This document shows, piece by piece, positions 43,828 through 52,133 of a stretch of DNA of 64,000 bases (positions are counted from its first letter, which is position 1; each line of letters opens with the position of its first letter). Origin of the DNA: Paracoccus sp. MBLB3053 (lineage in GTDB: Bacteria; Pseudomonadota; Alphaproteobacteria; Rhodobacterales; Rhodobacteraceae); contig NZ_JAVQLW010000001.1 of the NCBI RefSeq assembly GCF_031822435.1, positions 999,501 through 1,063,500 on the forward strand, read 5' to 3'. Below the pieces are notes generated by a model. The model was not told the DNA's origin, ran no database searches, and saw nothing but the letters and a program-made list of their open reading frames with translations. The translations under genes and the position numbers were made by a program.

Positions 43828-44718
43828 ATGCGTATCGTGATTCTCGGCACCGGAGCCGGTGGCGGGTTGCCGCAATGGAATTGCGGTTGCCCGAACTGCG
43901 ACGCTGCCCGCGAGGGGCGGATTCCCTCGATGAGCCAAAGCGGGATCGCGATTTCCGCAGATGGTGAAAACTGGGCGCTGGTGAATGCCTCACCAGACCT
44001 GCGAAATCAGCTTGCCGCAAGCCCGGTGCTGCGTCCCGGCGCGCTGCGCGGTTCGCCTATACTGTCGGTTCTCGTGACCAATGGCGATATCGACCATGTT
44101 GCCGGCTTGTTGACCCTGCGTGAAGGCCAGCCCTTCGATCTGTTCGCCACTCCGGCCATTCATGCCGTGCTGGCGGCAAACCCGATGTTGTCTGCGCTGA
44201 ATCCGAAATTGGTCCAGCGCCGCGAGATTGCGCTGGATCGGCCATTCGAACTGGTGAAAGGCCTTACGGCCGAGTTGTTTTCCGTGCCCGGCAAGGTGCC
44301 GCTCTACCTTGAGGGCGACGTGGTCGAGACCGGACGCATGGGCGAGGAAACCGTGGGTGTCGAGCTGAGCGCGGCGGGTCGCAGGGTGCTTTACGTGCCC
44401 GGCTGCGCCTTTGTTCCCGACTGGCTCAGGACGCGGATTTCGGGCGCGGACGCGCTTCTGCTCGACGGAACGCTCTGGACGGATGACGAGATGATCCGCG
44501 CCGGTCTTGGGGTAAAGACGGGACGGCGCATGGGTCATGTGCCGGTGTCGGGCCCGGATGGCAGCATGAGCCTTCTTGCGGATGTGCAGGTGCAACGACG
44601 CATCTATGTGCATCTGAACAATTCAAATCCGCTGGTCGATCCCGCCAGCCCGGAGCGAGCCCATGCCGAAGCTGCAGGTTGGCAGGTCGGCCATGACGGA
44701 ATGGAGATCATGCCATGA
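43828..44718 (+). CDS. pqqB: PQQ biosynthesis protein PqqB
   Basis: 296 residues from ATG 43828 (a GTG two codons earlier is also possible). MBL-fold protein with MRIVILGTGAGGGLPQWNCGCPNCDAAREG, SQSGIAISADG, LVTNGDIDHVAGLL and HVPVSGPDGSM. The HxHxDH motif is altered to NGDIDH, as in PqqB. PqqB acts in the hydroxylation of the Glu-Tyr intermediate or in transport of PQQ. Overlaps pqqC by 4 bp. Confidence 0.96.
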   Translation: MRIVILGTGAGGGLPQWNCGCPNCDAAREGRIPSMSQSGIAISADGENWALVNASPDLRNQLAASPVLRPGALRGSPILSVLVTNGDIDHVAGLLTLREGQPFDLFATPAIHAVLAANPMLSALNPKLVQRREIALDRPFELVKGLTAELFSVPGKVPLYLEGDVVETGRMGEETVGVELSAAGRRVLYVPGCAFVPDWLRTRISGADALLLDGTLWTDDEMIRAGLGVKTGRRMGHVPVSGPDGSMSLLADVQVQRRIYVHLNNSNPLVDPASPERAHAEAAGWQVGHDGMEIMP

Positions 44719-45494
44719 AGCTTGCCGATCACGGACCGCAATCCCGTGCTGAATTTCTTGAAAGACTCAAGCATATCGGGGCCGAGCGCTACCACGATCG
44801 CCATCCCTTTCATAAGCGGTTGCACGGGGGCGAGTGCAGCCCGGACGAGGTGCGTGCCTGGGTTGTGAACCGATGGTATTACCAGTCGCGCATTCCGATG
44901 AAGGATGCAGCCTTCATGTCGCGTGTCGAGGACCCGCAACTGCGCCGCGTCTGGAGGTCGCGCATCGAGGATCATGACGGCGGCACGGATGAGGGCGGCG
45001 GCATTCGACGCTGGCTGGCCCTGGCCGAGGCCGTGGGCCTTGATCCCGCCTATGTGGCAAGCGGCGCCGGGGTCATGCCGGCCACGCGTTTCGCCGTGGA
45101 CGCCTATGTCCGTTTCGTGCGCGACATGCCGCTGCTGGACGCGGTTGCCGCCAGCCTGACCGAAATGTTCGCGCCCAAGATCCATGCCGAACGCATCGAG
45201 GGTCTGCTGAAACACTACGATTTCGCCGATGATTCCAGCCTTTCCTATTTTCGCAATCGGCTGAACGAGGCGTCGAAGGATGTCGAGTTCGGGCTGAACT
45301 ATGTGCTCGATCGTGCCGATACTCTTGAAAAGCAGGACGCCGCGGCGGCCGCGCTGACGTTCAAGACCGATGTGCTTTGGGCGCAGCTTGACGCGCTTTG
45401 GCACGGCTATGTGGAAGGGGCGATTGCGCCGGGCGCGTGGCGTCCCGGCGAGGGGCTGGCGATCCGCAGCCCGGAATTGGCCGAGGTCCCATGA
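44715..45494 (+). CDS. pqqC: PQQ synthase PqqC
   Basis: 259 residues; the cofactor-free oxidase that performs the final ring closure and oxidation to PQQ. Family stretches: RYHDRHPFHKRLHGGECSPDEVRAWVVNRWYYQSRIPMKDAAFMSR, IEDHDGG, MFAPKIHAERI and YVLDRADT. All-helical as expected. Coupled to pqqB and pqqD by 4-bp overlaps. Confidence 0.97.
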   Translation: MKLADHGPQSRAEFLERLKHIGAERYHDRHPFHKRLHGGECSPDEVRAWVVNRWYYQSRIPMKDAAFMSRVEDPQLRRVWRSRIEDHDGGTDEGGGIRRWLALAEAVGLDPAYVASGAGVMPATRFAVDAYVRFVRDMPLLDAVAASLTEMFAPKIHAERIEGLLKHYDFADDSSLSYFRNRLNEASKDVEFGLNYVLDRADTLEKQDAAAAALTFKTDVLWAQLDALWHGYVEGAIAPGAWRPGEGLAIRSPELAEVP

Positions 45495-45805
45495 CTGCAC
45501 CCTCCCTCAGCAACTTTTGCATTCCATACCTGCCAAGGGGTGTTCGCCTGCACGACGACCAGGTTCGCGGCATCCGTGTTCTGCTGGCCCCCGAGCGCGC
45601 GATGCAGCTGGATGCGGTGGGGGACGCGATCCTTTCCGAGTTGGACGGCCATCGCAGCCTCGCCGAGGTGATCCGGAGCCTGTGCGACCGATACTCGGCC
45701 CCGATCGAGCAGATCGAAGGCGACGTCAAGGATTTCCTCTCGGGTCTGGTCGATCGACGGATGGTCTTCCTGGCGGGTTGCGATGACGAGGGGAGGGGGC
45801 GATGA
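45491..45805 (+). CDS. pqqD: PqqA-binding chaperone PqqD
   Basis: 104 residues from ATG 45491, which overlaps the pqqC stop. PqqD is the peptide-binding (RRE) protein that delivers PqqA to PqqE. Conserved parts: PYLPRGVRLHDDQVRGIRVLLAPERAMQLDAVGDAIL and RSLAEVIRSLCDRYSAPIEQIEGDVKDFLSGLVDRRMV. Separate from PqqC here; in some methylotrophs the two are fused. Confidence 0.96.
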   Translation: MTAPSLSNFCIPYLPRGVRLHDDQVRGIRVLLAPERAMQLDAVGDAILSELDGHRSLAEVIRSLCDRYSAPIEQIEGDVKDFLSGLVDRRMVFLAGCDDEGRGR

Positions 45806-46938
45806 ACGGCCAATCCTTGCCCCGCGACATCCAGGGCAATCCGGTCAGGGTCGGCCTGCCCATCGCGATGCTCGCCGAACTGACGCATCGCTGCCCTTTG
45901 GCATGCCCCTATTGTTCGAACCCGGTCGAACTGGCCCGCGTCGCCGAAGAGCTGACGGCAGGGGAATGGACCGCGATCTTTCGCCAGGCAGCCGAACTTG
46001 GCGTTCTGCAAGTACATCTGTCGGGCGGAGAGCCAGCCTCGCGGCGCGATCTTTCAGAAATTGCACAGGGCGCGCGTGACGCAGGTCTGTATGTCAATCT
46101 GATCACCTCGGGCATCGGTCTGACCGAGGCGCGGCTGCGCGAACTGGACGGTCTGGTCGATCACGTCCAGCTTTCGTTGCAGGGGATCGACGCCGAGATG
46201 GCGGATTGGATCAGCGGCTACGGCGGCAGCTTCTCGCGCAAGATGCAGGTTGCGCACTGGATCGGCGAAATCGGTTTCCCCCTGACGCTGAATGCTGTCG
46301 TTCACCGCCAGAACCTTGATCGCCTGCCCGAGATGATCGCCCTGGCCGAACGTCTCGGCTGCCGCCGGATCGAGGTCGCGACGGTTCAGTTCCACGGCTG
46401 GGCCAACCTTAACCGCAGGCCCTTGATGCCAACGCCGGAGCAGGCGCAGCGTGCTCGTGAAGTGGTGAACGAGGCACGCGACAGGCTGCGCGGGCGGATG
46501 GTCATCGATTACGTTCCCGCCGATCACCATGCGACCTTTCCCAAGAGCTGCATGGGGGGGTGGGGCTCGACCGGCCTGAACGTCACGCCAGACGGCATCG
46601 TGCTGCCCTGCCACGCGGCCCAGACGATCTCCGGGCTGGAATTCGAGAATGTGCGGGACAACAGCCTTGACCGCATCTGGCGGGACGGTTCGGCCTTCAA
46701 TGCCTTTCGCGGCACCGCATGGTTGCCCGAGCCCTGCGCTTCGTGTGAACGGCGCGAGATCGATTTCGGCGGGTGCCGATGCCAGGCGATGGCAATGGCC
46801 AATGATCCGGCGGCGACGGACCCTGTCTGTTCGCGCTCGCCCCTGAACGCCCGGCTTCGCGCCGAGGCCGAAGCCGAGGCGTCGAGCGACGACATCGCGC
46901 TGGTCTACCGCCGCATGTCGAAGGAGAAACGAACATGA
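45802..46938 (+). CDS. pqqE: Radical SAM PqqA cross-linking enzyme PqqE
   Basis: 378 residues. PqqE makes the C-C bond between Glu and Tyr of PqqA. Radical-SAM cluster Cys 31, 35 and 38 in CPLACPYCSNP; SPASM-type Cys in SCMGGWGSTGLNVTPDGIVLPCHAAQ, PEPCASCERREIDFGGCRCQ. Complete and of usual length. Overlaps pqqD and the SoxYZ-like gene by 4 bp each. Confidence 0.97.
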   Translation: MNGQSLPRDIQGNPVRVGLPIAMLAELTHRCPLACPYCSNPVELARVAEELTAGEWTAIFRQAAELGVLQVHLSGGEPASRRDLSEIAQGARDAGLYVNLITSGIGLTEARLRELDGLVDHVQLSLQGIDAEMADWISGYGGSFSRKMQVAHWIGEIGFPLTLNAVVHRQNLDRLPEMIALAERLGCRRIEVATVQFHGWANLNRRPLMPTPEQAQRAREVVNEARDRLRGRMVIDYVPADHHATFPKSCMGGWGSTGLNVTPDGIVLPCHAAQTISGLEFENVRDNSLDRIWRDGSAFNAFRGTAWLPEPCASCERREIDFGGCRCQAMAMANDPAATDPVCSRSPLNARLRAEAEAEASSDDIALVYRRMSKEKRT

Positions 46939-47711
46939 AACTTCTGGTTCTTGCCTTCACGACGGCCCTGCTCGCGGCCGGTCCTCCTCTTGCTTCCGAG
47001 GTGGAAAACCCCTTGCAGCCCTCTCCGCTGTGGGACGATCTGCGTGCAAGCATTCTGGGCACCGACGAAGAGCCGCGGATCGACCCCTCGATCCTGCTCC
47101 TTGATGCGCCGCAGCGGGCGGACAACCCGGCGCTCGTGCCGGTGCATGTCACCCAACCCGATGGCGCGCCGGCGATTGCCGCGCTCACCCTGGTCATTGA
47201 CGGAAACCCTGCGCCGGTCGCTGCCGAGTTCACTTTTGGTCAGGCGCTGATGCCCCTGGATTTCGAGGTGCGGGTGCGTGTCGACACCTATTCTGACCTT
47301 CGCGCGATCGCGACGCTCGAAGACGGCAGCAAGGTGATGGCGGGGCGCTATGTCAAGGCCTCGGGCGGATGCGCTGCGCCCGCCGGCAAGAGCATGGACG
47401 AGGTTCGGGCCACTATGGGCGAGATGCGCTTTCGCAAGGCCGATGAGGAAGGGCGCAGCATCGGAACGCTGATGATCCGCCATCCCAATTTCTCGGGCCT
47501 GCAACGCGACCAGCTGACCCTGCTGACCATCCCGGCCGAATTCATCCAGACGCTTGCTGTGCGGCAGGACGATGCCGAACTGTTCACCATGTCGGCGGGT
47601 ATTTCGATTTCCGAGGACCCTGTGTTCCGCTTTGCCTACGAGCCCGGCAGCGGCCCGGTCATGGTTCACGCCGCGGATACCGACGGCCGGGTCTGGGATC
47701 AGTCTTTCTGA
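46935..47711 (+). CDS. Quinoprotein dehydrogenase-associated SoxYZ-like carrier protein
   Basis: 258 residues with a signal peptide (KLLVLAFTTALLAAGPPLASE). It joins a SoxY-like part ending in the Cys motif ASGGCAAPAG (Cys146) with a SoxZ-like part (FRKADEEGRSIGTLMIRHPNFSGLQRDQLTLLTIPAEFI). Such fusions occur beside PQQ dehydrogenase genes and are proposed to carry a thiol-bound intermediate or electrons. It ends the pqq operon (4-bp overlap with pqqE) and its stop overlaps the convergent ABC ATPase by 13 bp. Confidence 0.85.
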   Translation: MKLLVLAFTTALLAAGPPLASEVENPLQPSPLWDDLRASILGTDEEPRIDPSILLLDAPQRADNPALVPVHVTQPDGAPAIAALTLVIDGNPAPVAAEFTFGQALMPLDFEVRVRVDTYSDLRAIATLEDGSKVMAGRYVKASGGCAAPAGKSMDEVRATMGEMRFRKADEEGRSIGTLMIRHPNFSGLQRDQLTLLTIPAEFIQTLAVRQDDAELFTMSAGISISEDPVFRFAYEPGSGPVMVHAADTDGRVWDQSF

Positions 47712-48289
47712 AGGCGGGCAGGCGTTCCCGAAAGGGTGACCGAACGGGCGCTGAGCGCCTCGGCCTCGGCCGGGTCGTGGGTGACGATGACGAGCCCCGC
47801 CCCGGTCCGATCCAGCAGATCGGCGGTCAACGCGATCATTCGGCTGGCGGTTTCGGCATCAAGCGAGGCGAATGGTTCGTCCATCAGCAGGATCTGGGGG
47901 TCCGATGCAAAGGCGCGCGCAAGCGACAGACGTCGCTGCTGGCCAAGCGAGAGTTGACGAGGGAATTTCGTCTCATGCCCGGCCAACCCGACGCGAGCCA
48001 TCCATTCGCGCGCGACCCCCGGCGGGCAGCCTGTCGGGATGGTGACATTGGCCAGCGCATTTCGCCAGGGCAGCAGGACGGGTTCCTGAAAGACCGGGGC
48101 GAGTCGTTCGCTGCCGCTCCTGTTCCCTCGGAAATTGGTGTCGAGTCCGGCCAGGATTCGCAGCAGCGTCGACTTGCCGATGCCCGAGGGGCCAAGGATC
48201 GCCAGCCGTTCGCCCGGCGAGACCGACAGGACGAGGTCGCCAAGGACCGGCCTGGTTCCGAAGCTCTTGGATTGCAGATCAAGCTTCAT
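47699..48289 (-). CDS. NitT/TauT-type ABC transporter ATPase
   Basis: 196 residues from ATG 48289, rather small for the family. Walker A GPSGIGKST, Q-loop VFQEPVLLPW, signature QLSLGQQRRLSLA (LSLGQ for LSGGQ), Walker B ILLMDEPFASLD and switch His VTHDPAEAEAL. The start overlaps the permease stop by 11 bp. Together with the next two genes it forms an importer of a small organic anion or similar; substrate unknown. Confidence 0.88.
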   Translation of the reverse strand: MKLDLQSKSFGTRPVLGDLVLSVSPGERLAILGPSGIGKSTLLRILAGLDTNFRGNRSGSERLAPVFQEPVLLPWRNALANVTIPTGCPPGVAREWMARVGLAGHETKFPRQLSLGQQRRLSLARAFASDPQILLMDEPFASLDAETASRMIALTADLLDRTGAGLVIVTHDPAEAEALSARSVTLSGTPARLQKD

Positions 48290-49052
48290 CCCGTCTCCAG
48301 CGATTGGCGTGGCGTTCCCATGGCCGCAGGATGAAAAGGTCAATGGCCAGCATCACGGCCACGAAGGTCAGCGCCCAGGCCAACACTCCGGTGACATCGA
48401 AGCTGGAAAACAGCAGGTGGATCTTGAATCCGACCCCATTCGAGCGGCCAAGGAACTCGACCACCAGGACGATCTTCCAGATCAGGGAAATTCCCGCCCG
48501 TGCGGCCGCCGCGATCTGCGGGGCAAGCTGCGGCAGAACGACGTGGCGCAGGCGCGCGGCTGGCGACATGCGAAACGACCGGGCCATGTCGTCAAGATCG
48601 GGGCGCAGGGCGCGGGCGCCTTCGCGCACCATGACCGTGACCACCGGGATCTTGTTCAGCGCGACGGCCAGGATCGCCGCAGTCTCGTTGAGGCCGATCC
48701 AGATATAGCTCAGCACGATCAGCACAAGGGCCGGCACGTTCAGCAGGATGATCAGCCCAGGGTTCAGCCAGTTGTCGACGTTTCGGCTGCGCCCCATCGC
48801 AAGTCCAAGACCCAGCCCGGCCACCATCGCAAGAGCAAAGCTCGCGATGACCCGCATCAGGGTCATTCCTGCATTGAAGGCCAGCTCACCCGAAGCGGCC
48901 AGCTGACCGATCCGGGAAGCGACCACCCAGGGGGCGGGCAAGGTCTGCGGCCTGTCGGTCAGTTGCGAGGCGATCGTCCAGACCATCAGCAACGCCAGCA
49001 CCGAAAGCAACCCGGTGGTCAGGCCCGAGCGCGGCATTCTGCTGTCAGCCAA
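48279..49052 (-). CDS. NitT/TauT-type ABC transporter permease
   Basis: 257 residues with about six membrane helices. The BPD permease loop is visible as ARSFRMSPAARLRHVVLPQLAPQIAAAARAGISLIWKIVLVVEFLG, contacting the ATPase. Earlier parts (TLPAPWVVASRIGQL, NVPALVLIVLSYIWIGLNETAAI) are typical of sulfonate/nitrate-type permeases. Lies between the binding protein and ATPase genes, spaced 6 bp from the former. Confidence 0.9.
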   Translation of the reverse strand: MADSRMPRSGLTTGLLSVLALLMVWTIASQLTDRPQTLPAPWVVASRIGQLAASGELAFNAGMTLMRVIASFALAMVAGLGLGLAMGRSRNVDNWLNPGLIILLNVPALVLIVLSYIWIGLNETAAILAVALNKIPVVTVMVREGARALRPDLDDMARSFRMSPAARLRHVVLPQLAPQIAAAARAGISLIWKIVLVVEFLGRSNGVGFKIHLLFSSFDVTGVLAWALTFVAVMLAIDLFILRPWERHANRWRRDEA

Positions 49053-49058
49053 GGATCG

Positions 49059-50042
49059 TTACTCCGGCGCCCAGAAAAGCCCGTCCGGCAGTTCTGAAAC
49101 GCCACCTGTCAGCTCGTCGCCGCCCAGTTCGGACATGGTGGCGAACATCCTGGCTGCATTCTCGGCATTGACCGGTCCGGCCGGCGGAATGCCTGCTCTC
49201 CAGCCGGCCCTGAGCGCGTTGAACTCGGCTTCATCCGCCGCGTTCACATAGCTGCGGATTTCCTCCCAGGCGGCATCGTCACTGGCCAGCAGATCCTTGG
49301 CCGCCCGCGATGCATGAGCAAGCCCCGAGGCAAGCTCCGGATGATCGGCGATCCAGCTTTCACGCAGGACATATCCCAGCAGCGGCGTCGAAGGATCGAG
49401 CCCCAGATCCTTCGCGGCCGTCTCGACGGAAACCAGTTCGCGCATGCCGCGCGCCTGCATCTTGGCCTGGAAATGCCAGAAGTTGATCGCGGCATCGACC
49501 TCGCCGGTTTCGGCGGCATTCTGGATCATGGGCGGCGCGCCGAAGACTTGCTCGGTCACGTCCGCAAGGTCTTCTCCCAGCTCCTCTCGCGACCAGGCGC
49601 GCAGGATGAGCCAGCTTTTGTCGACGGGACCGCCGGCGATGCCGATCTTCTTGCCCTTCAGATCGGCAAGGCTCTGGATCTGGCTGTCCGCATTGACCAT
49701 CAGCCCCCCTACCGAAGTCGAATAGGGCAGGAAGGTGAAATCGGTCCCGCGTGCGCGCTGCTGGGCGACCCAGAGCCAGTCCGAAACGATCGTGTCAACC
49801 TCTCCACCCTGCATGGCGACCTGGGTGGCGGGATTGCCTGCTAGGATCAGAGGCACGAGCCGGAAGCCGTTGGCCGTGTCGAGCCCCTGCTTGATGATGG
49901 TCTGGATTTCCCAGTTGACGGTGCCGTTCTCAAGCGTGCCGATGCGGATCACGGGCAGATCCGTAGCGGCCGAGCCACGACCAGCAAGCCCGGCAAGGAT
50001 CACCGCCCCGCCGAGCAGGATCAGTCTTCGGGTCAGTCGCAT
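49059..50042 (-). CDS. NitT/TauT-type ABC transporter substrate-binding protein
   Basis: 327 residues with a signal peptide bearing RRLILLGGAVILAGLAG (a possible twin-Arg motif TRRLIL). The mature protein has the two-lobed NMT1/SsuA-like pattern: IRIGTLENGTVNWEIQTIIKQGLD, VSDWLWVAQQRARGTDFTFLPYSTSVGGLMV, SLADLKGKKIGIAGGPVDKSWLILRA and EVDAAINFWHFQAKMQARG. ABC systems of this kind are found near PQQ alcohol dehydrogenase clusters; cargo not known. First gene of the leftward operon. Confidence 0.87.
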   Translation of the reverse strand: MRLTRRLILLGGAVILAGLAGRGSAATDLPVIRIGTLENGTVNWEIQTIIKQGLDTANGFRLVPLILAGNPATQVAMQGGEVDTIVSDWLWVAQQRARGTDFTFLPYSTSVGGLMVNADSQIQSLADLKGKKIGIAGGPVDKSWLILRAWSREELGEDLADVTEQVFGAPPMIQNAAETGEVDAAINFWHFQAKMQARGMRELVSVETAAKDLGLDPSTPLLGYVLRESWIADHPELASGLAHASRAAKDLLASDDAAWEEIRSYVNAADEAEFNALRAGWRAGIPPAGPVNAENAARMFATMSELGGDELTGGVSELPDGLFWAPE

Positions 50043-50232
50043 CGTTCTTCGCCTCCATCTGCTGTGCCAAGCCTGCCACGCCGCCTGTGAAGCACCAATA
50101 CGTCCGAAGTCTTAGGTGATTTTCCCCGGTTCCGCCATGAGGCTTGCTTCATTCCCCACGCAGACTAAGATGACCCCAGGTTACCGCCGGAGATGCGAGC
50201 CCGGCCCCATTCGTTTCTTTGGGAGGAGAACG

Positions 50233-50943
50233 ATGGCCCTAGCCATGCAACAGATGCAGGATCGAAGTTCTGCGCCCCGGCTCCTTGCGGAGCGCGTGCG
50301 CGAGATCCTGATCATAGATGACCACCCCTTGATGTGCGACGCGCTGGCGCTGACGCTCAAGATCAGCTTCGGGCTGAAGAATGTCCGAACCGCGCGCAGT
50401 CTTGCCTCTGCGCAGGAACAGATCCGAAGTCAGGGCGTTCCCGATGCCGTCATTCTTGACCTGAACCTGCCCGATGCGCGTGGCACCGAAGGGCTGGTCG
50501 CCCTTCGTCGCCAGATGCCAGAGGTTCCCATAACGATGATCTCGGCCGATCTCGAGGATGCGATGATTTCGGCGGCGATGGCGGCCGGGGCGCAGGGTTA
50601 TCTTTCGAAGTCCCTGGGCCGCGAGTCGCTTGTCGACAGCTTGCGGCGCATGTGGGAAGGCGAACACGTCACCCCGGAAGGCTATGAGCCGGGCCATGCG
50701 GGCGAAGAAGACGCTGCACGCGCTGCGCTGGCGCAGCGTTTCGCCAGCCTCACGCCACAGCAGATGAAGATCCTGCGCCTGATCTGCCAAGGCAAGGCGA
50801 ACAAGGAAATCAGCTACGAACTTTCCATTGCCGAAGCCACGGTCAAGACGCATATCACCGCGATCATGTCCAAGATCAACGCGCGCCGCCGCACCCAGGC
50901 CGTGCTTCTGGCCAACAGCGTGAGGCTGTTCGAACCCGTATGA
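50233..50943 (+). CDS. LuxR-type response regulator next to the pqq region
   Basis: 236 residues from ATG 50233 with GGGAGGAG 5 nt upstream. Receiver domain with acidic residues in LIIDDHPLMCDAL, phospho-acceptor Asp76 (VILDLNLPDARG), ISAD and LSKSLG. C-terminal NarL/LuxR helix-turn-helix: LTPQQMKILRLICQGKANKEISYELSIAEATVKTHITAIMSKINARRRTQAV. The layout equals regulators of alcohol oxidation such as AgmR/ErbR of Pseudomonas and FlhR of Paracoccus. Its stop overlaps the FIST gene by 4 bp. Confidence 0.9.
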   Translation: MALAMQQMQDRSSAPRLLAERVREILIIDDHPLMCDALALTLKISFGLKNVRTARSLASAQEQIRSQGVPDAVILDLNLPDARGTEGLVALRRQMPEVPITMISADLEDAMISAAMAAGAQGYLSKSLGRESLVDSLRRMWEGEHVTPEGYEPGHAGEEDAARAALAQRFASLTPQQMKILRLICQGKANKEISYELSIAEATVKTHITAIMSKINARRRTQAVLLANSVRLFEPV

Positions 50944-52130
50944 ACTCCGCCATGCCCGAGCCTTGGCCGGGCGATAGGTCACCCGAAAGCCGAGAACCGG
51001 CCTCGATCGTTCCAGCTTCGCCTCTTGCGGTCACCTTCCCGGCGGCCCTGCAAGATCTTGAGGATCGTATCCATGCGGCGCTCGCGCCGGTCGATCCTTC
51101 GCTCGTTCTGATTTTCGGCGATCCGTCCGACGGGCTGTCGCATCTCGGTGCGGGATTGCATGCCCGGTTCGGGCCCGGCTGCAGGATTGTCGGATGCTCG
51201 TCGGCCGGAGAGATCGGGCCCCACGGCTATGCAAGCGACAGCGTGGTCGCACTGGGCTTTCCGGCGGCCAGTTTTCGCATTGGCATCTGTGTCCTTCGCA
51301 ACCAGTCCCAGGTTCCGGTGTCGGGCTGGATGGCGTCCCTGCGCCGTCTTCACGCCGAGTTCAGGCCCGACCCGCGGCGCTCGATCTTCGGGGTGCTTCT
51401 GGCCGATGCGCTGGCCCGGCAGGAAGATGTTCTGGTGGCCACGCTGGATGCTGCGATACCGGGCCTGCCCATCGTCGGCGGCTCGACCGCCAAGGGCATG
51501 AATTTCCTGCCGACCTGCCAGATGGTCGATGGACGCGAGCAGCGGGATGCGGCGCTTTTCCTGCTGATGGAAACCGATCTTGCGGTGTCCGAGGTATCAT
51601 TTGCGCATTTCCGGCCGACCGACCGCCGCGCCGTGGTGACGGCTGCCGATCCGCATAACCGCATTATCTGGGAATTGAATGCCGAGCCCGCAGCCGAAGA
51701 ATATGCGCGACTGGCCGGAATTCCCTGTGACTCGCTCACGGCGACGGAATTCGCCCGCCATCCGCTTCTGTTGCGCACGGGCAGACGCCATCATGTCCGC
51801 GCCATTCGCGCACTGACACCCGGAGCCGGGTTGCAGCTGCTTTCCGGCATCGAAGAAGGCAACATCCTGACGTTGGGCCGCGCGGTGGACATGACGCAAG
51901 GCTTTGCTGACGCGATGGATGGATTGCCGCGTCCTCCGCTGATGGTGCTTGGATTCGACTGCATCCTGCGCCGCCTCGCGCTCGAACGTGCGGGCATGGC
52001 CGGGCAGATGTCGCAGCTTTTTGCGCGCTACCGCGTGGCCGGGTTCAACACCTATGGCGAACAGCATAGCGGCATGCATGTGAACCAGACATTCGTGGGC
52101 GTGGCGCTGATGTCGCCGGAAGGGGGCTGA
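50940..52130 (+). CDS. FIST-domain sensory protein
   Basis: 396 residues, soluble, no membrane segment. FIST-N region: SLVLIFGDPSDGLSHLGAGLHARFGPGCRIVGCSSAGEIGPHGYASDSVVALGF and GLPIVGGSTAKGMNF. FIST-C region: LALERAGMAGQMSQLFARYRVAGFNTYGEQHSGMHVNQTFVGVALMSP. FIST domains are thought to bind small ligands in signalling proteins. Here it is a separate protein coupled to the response regulator (4-bp overlap) and 3 bp from the kinase gene, so the three likely form one pathway. Confidence 0.9.
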   Translation: MNSAMPEPWPGDRSPESREPASIVPASPLAVTFPAALQDLEDRIHAALAPVDPSLVLIFGDPSDGLSHLGAGLHARFGPGCRIVGCSSAGEIGPHGYASDSVVALGFPAASFRIGICVLRNQSQVPVSGWMASLRRLHAEFRPDPRRSIFGVLLADALARQEDVLVATLDAAIPGLPIVGGSTAKGMNFLPTCQMVDGREQRDAALFLLMETDLAVSEVSFAHFRPTDRRAVVTAADPHNRIIWELNAEPAAEEYARLAGIPCDSLTATEFARHPLLLRTGRRHHVRAIRALTPGAGLQLLSGIEEGNILTLGRAVDMTQGFADAMDGLPRPPLMVLGFDCILRRLALERAGMAGQMSQLFARYRVAGFNTYGEQHSGMHVNQTFVGVALMSPEGG

Positions 52131-52133
52131 GCC

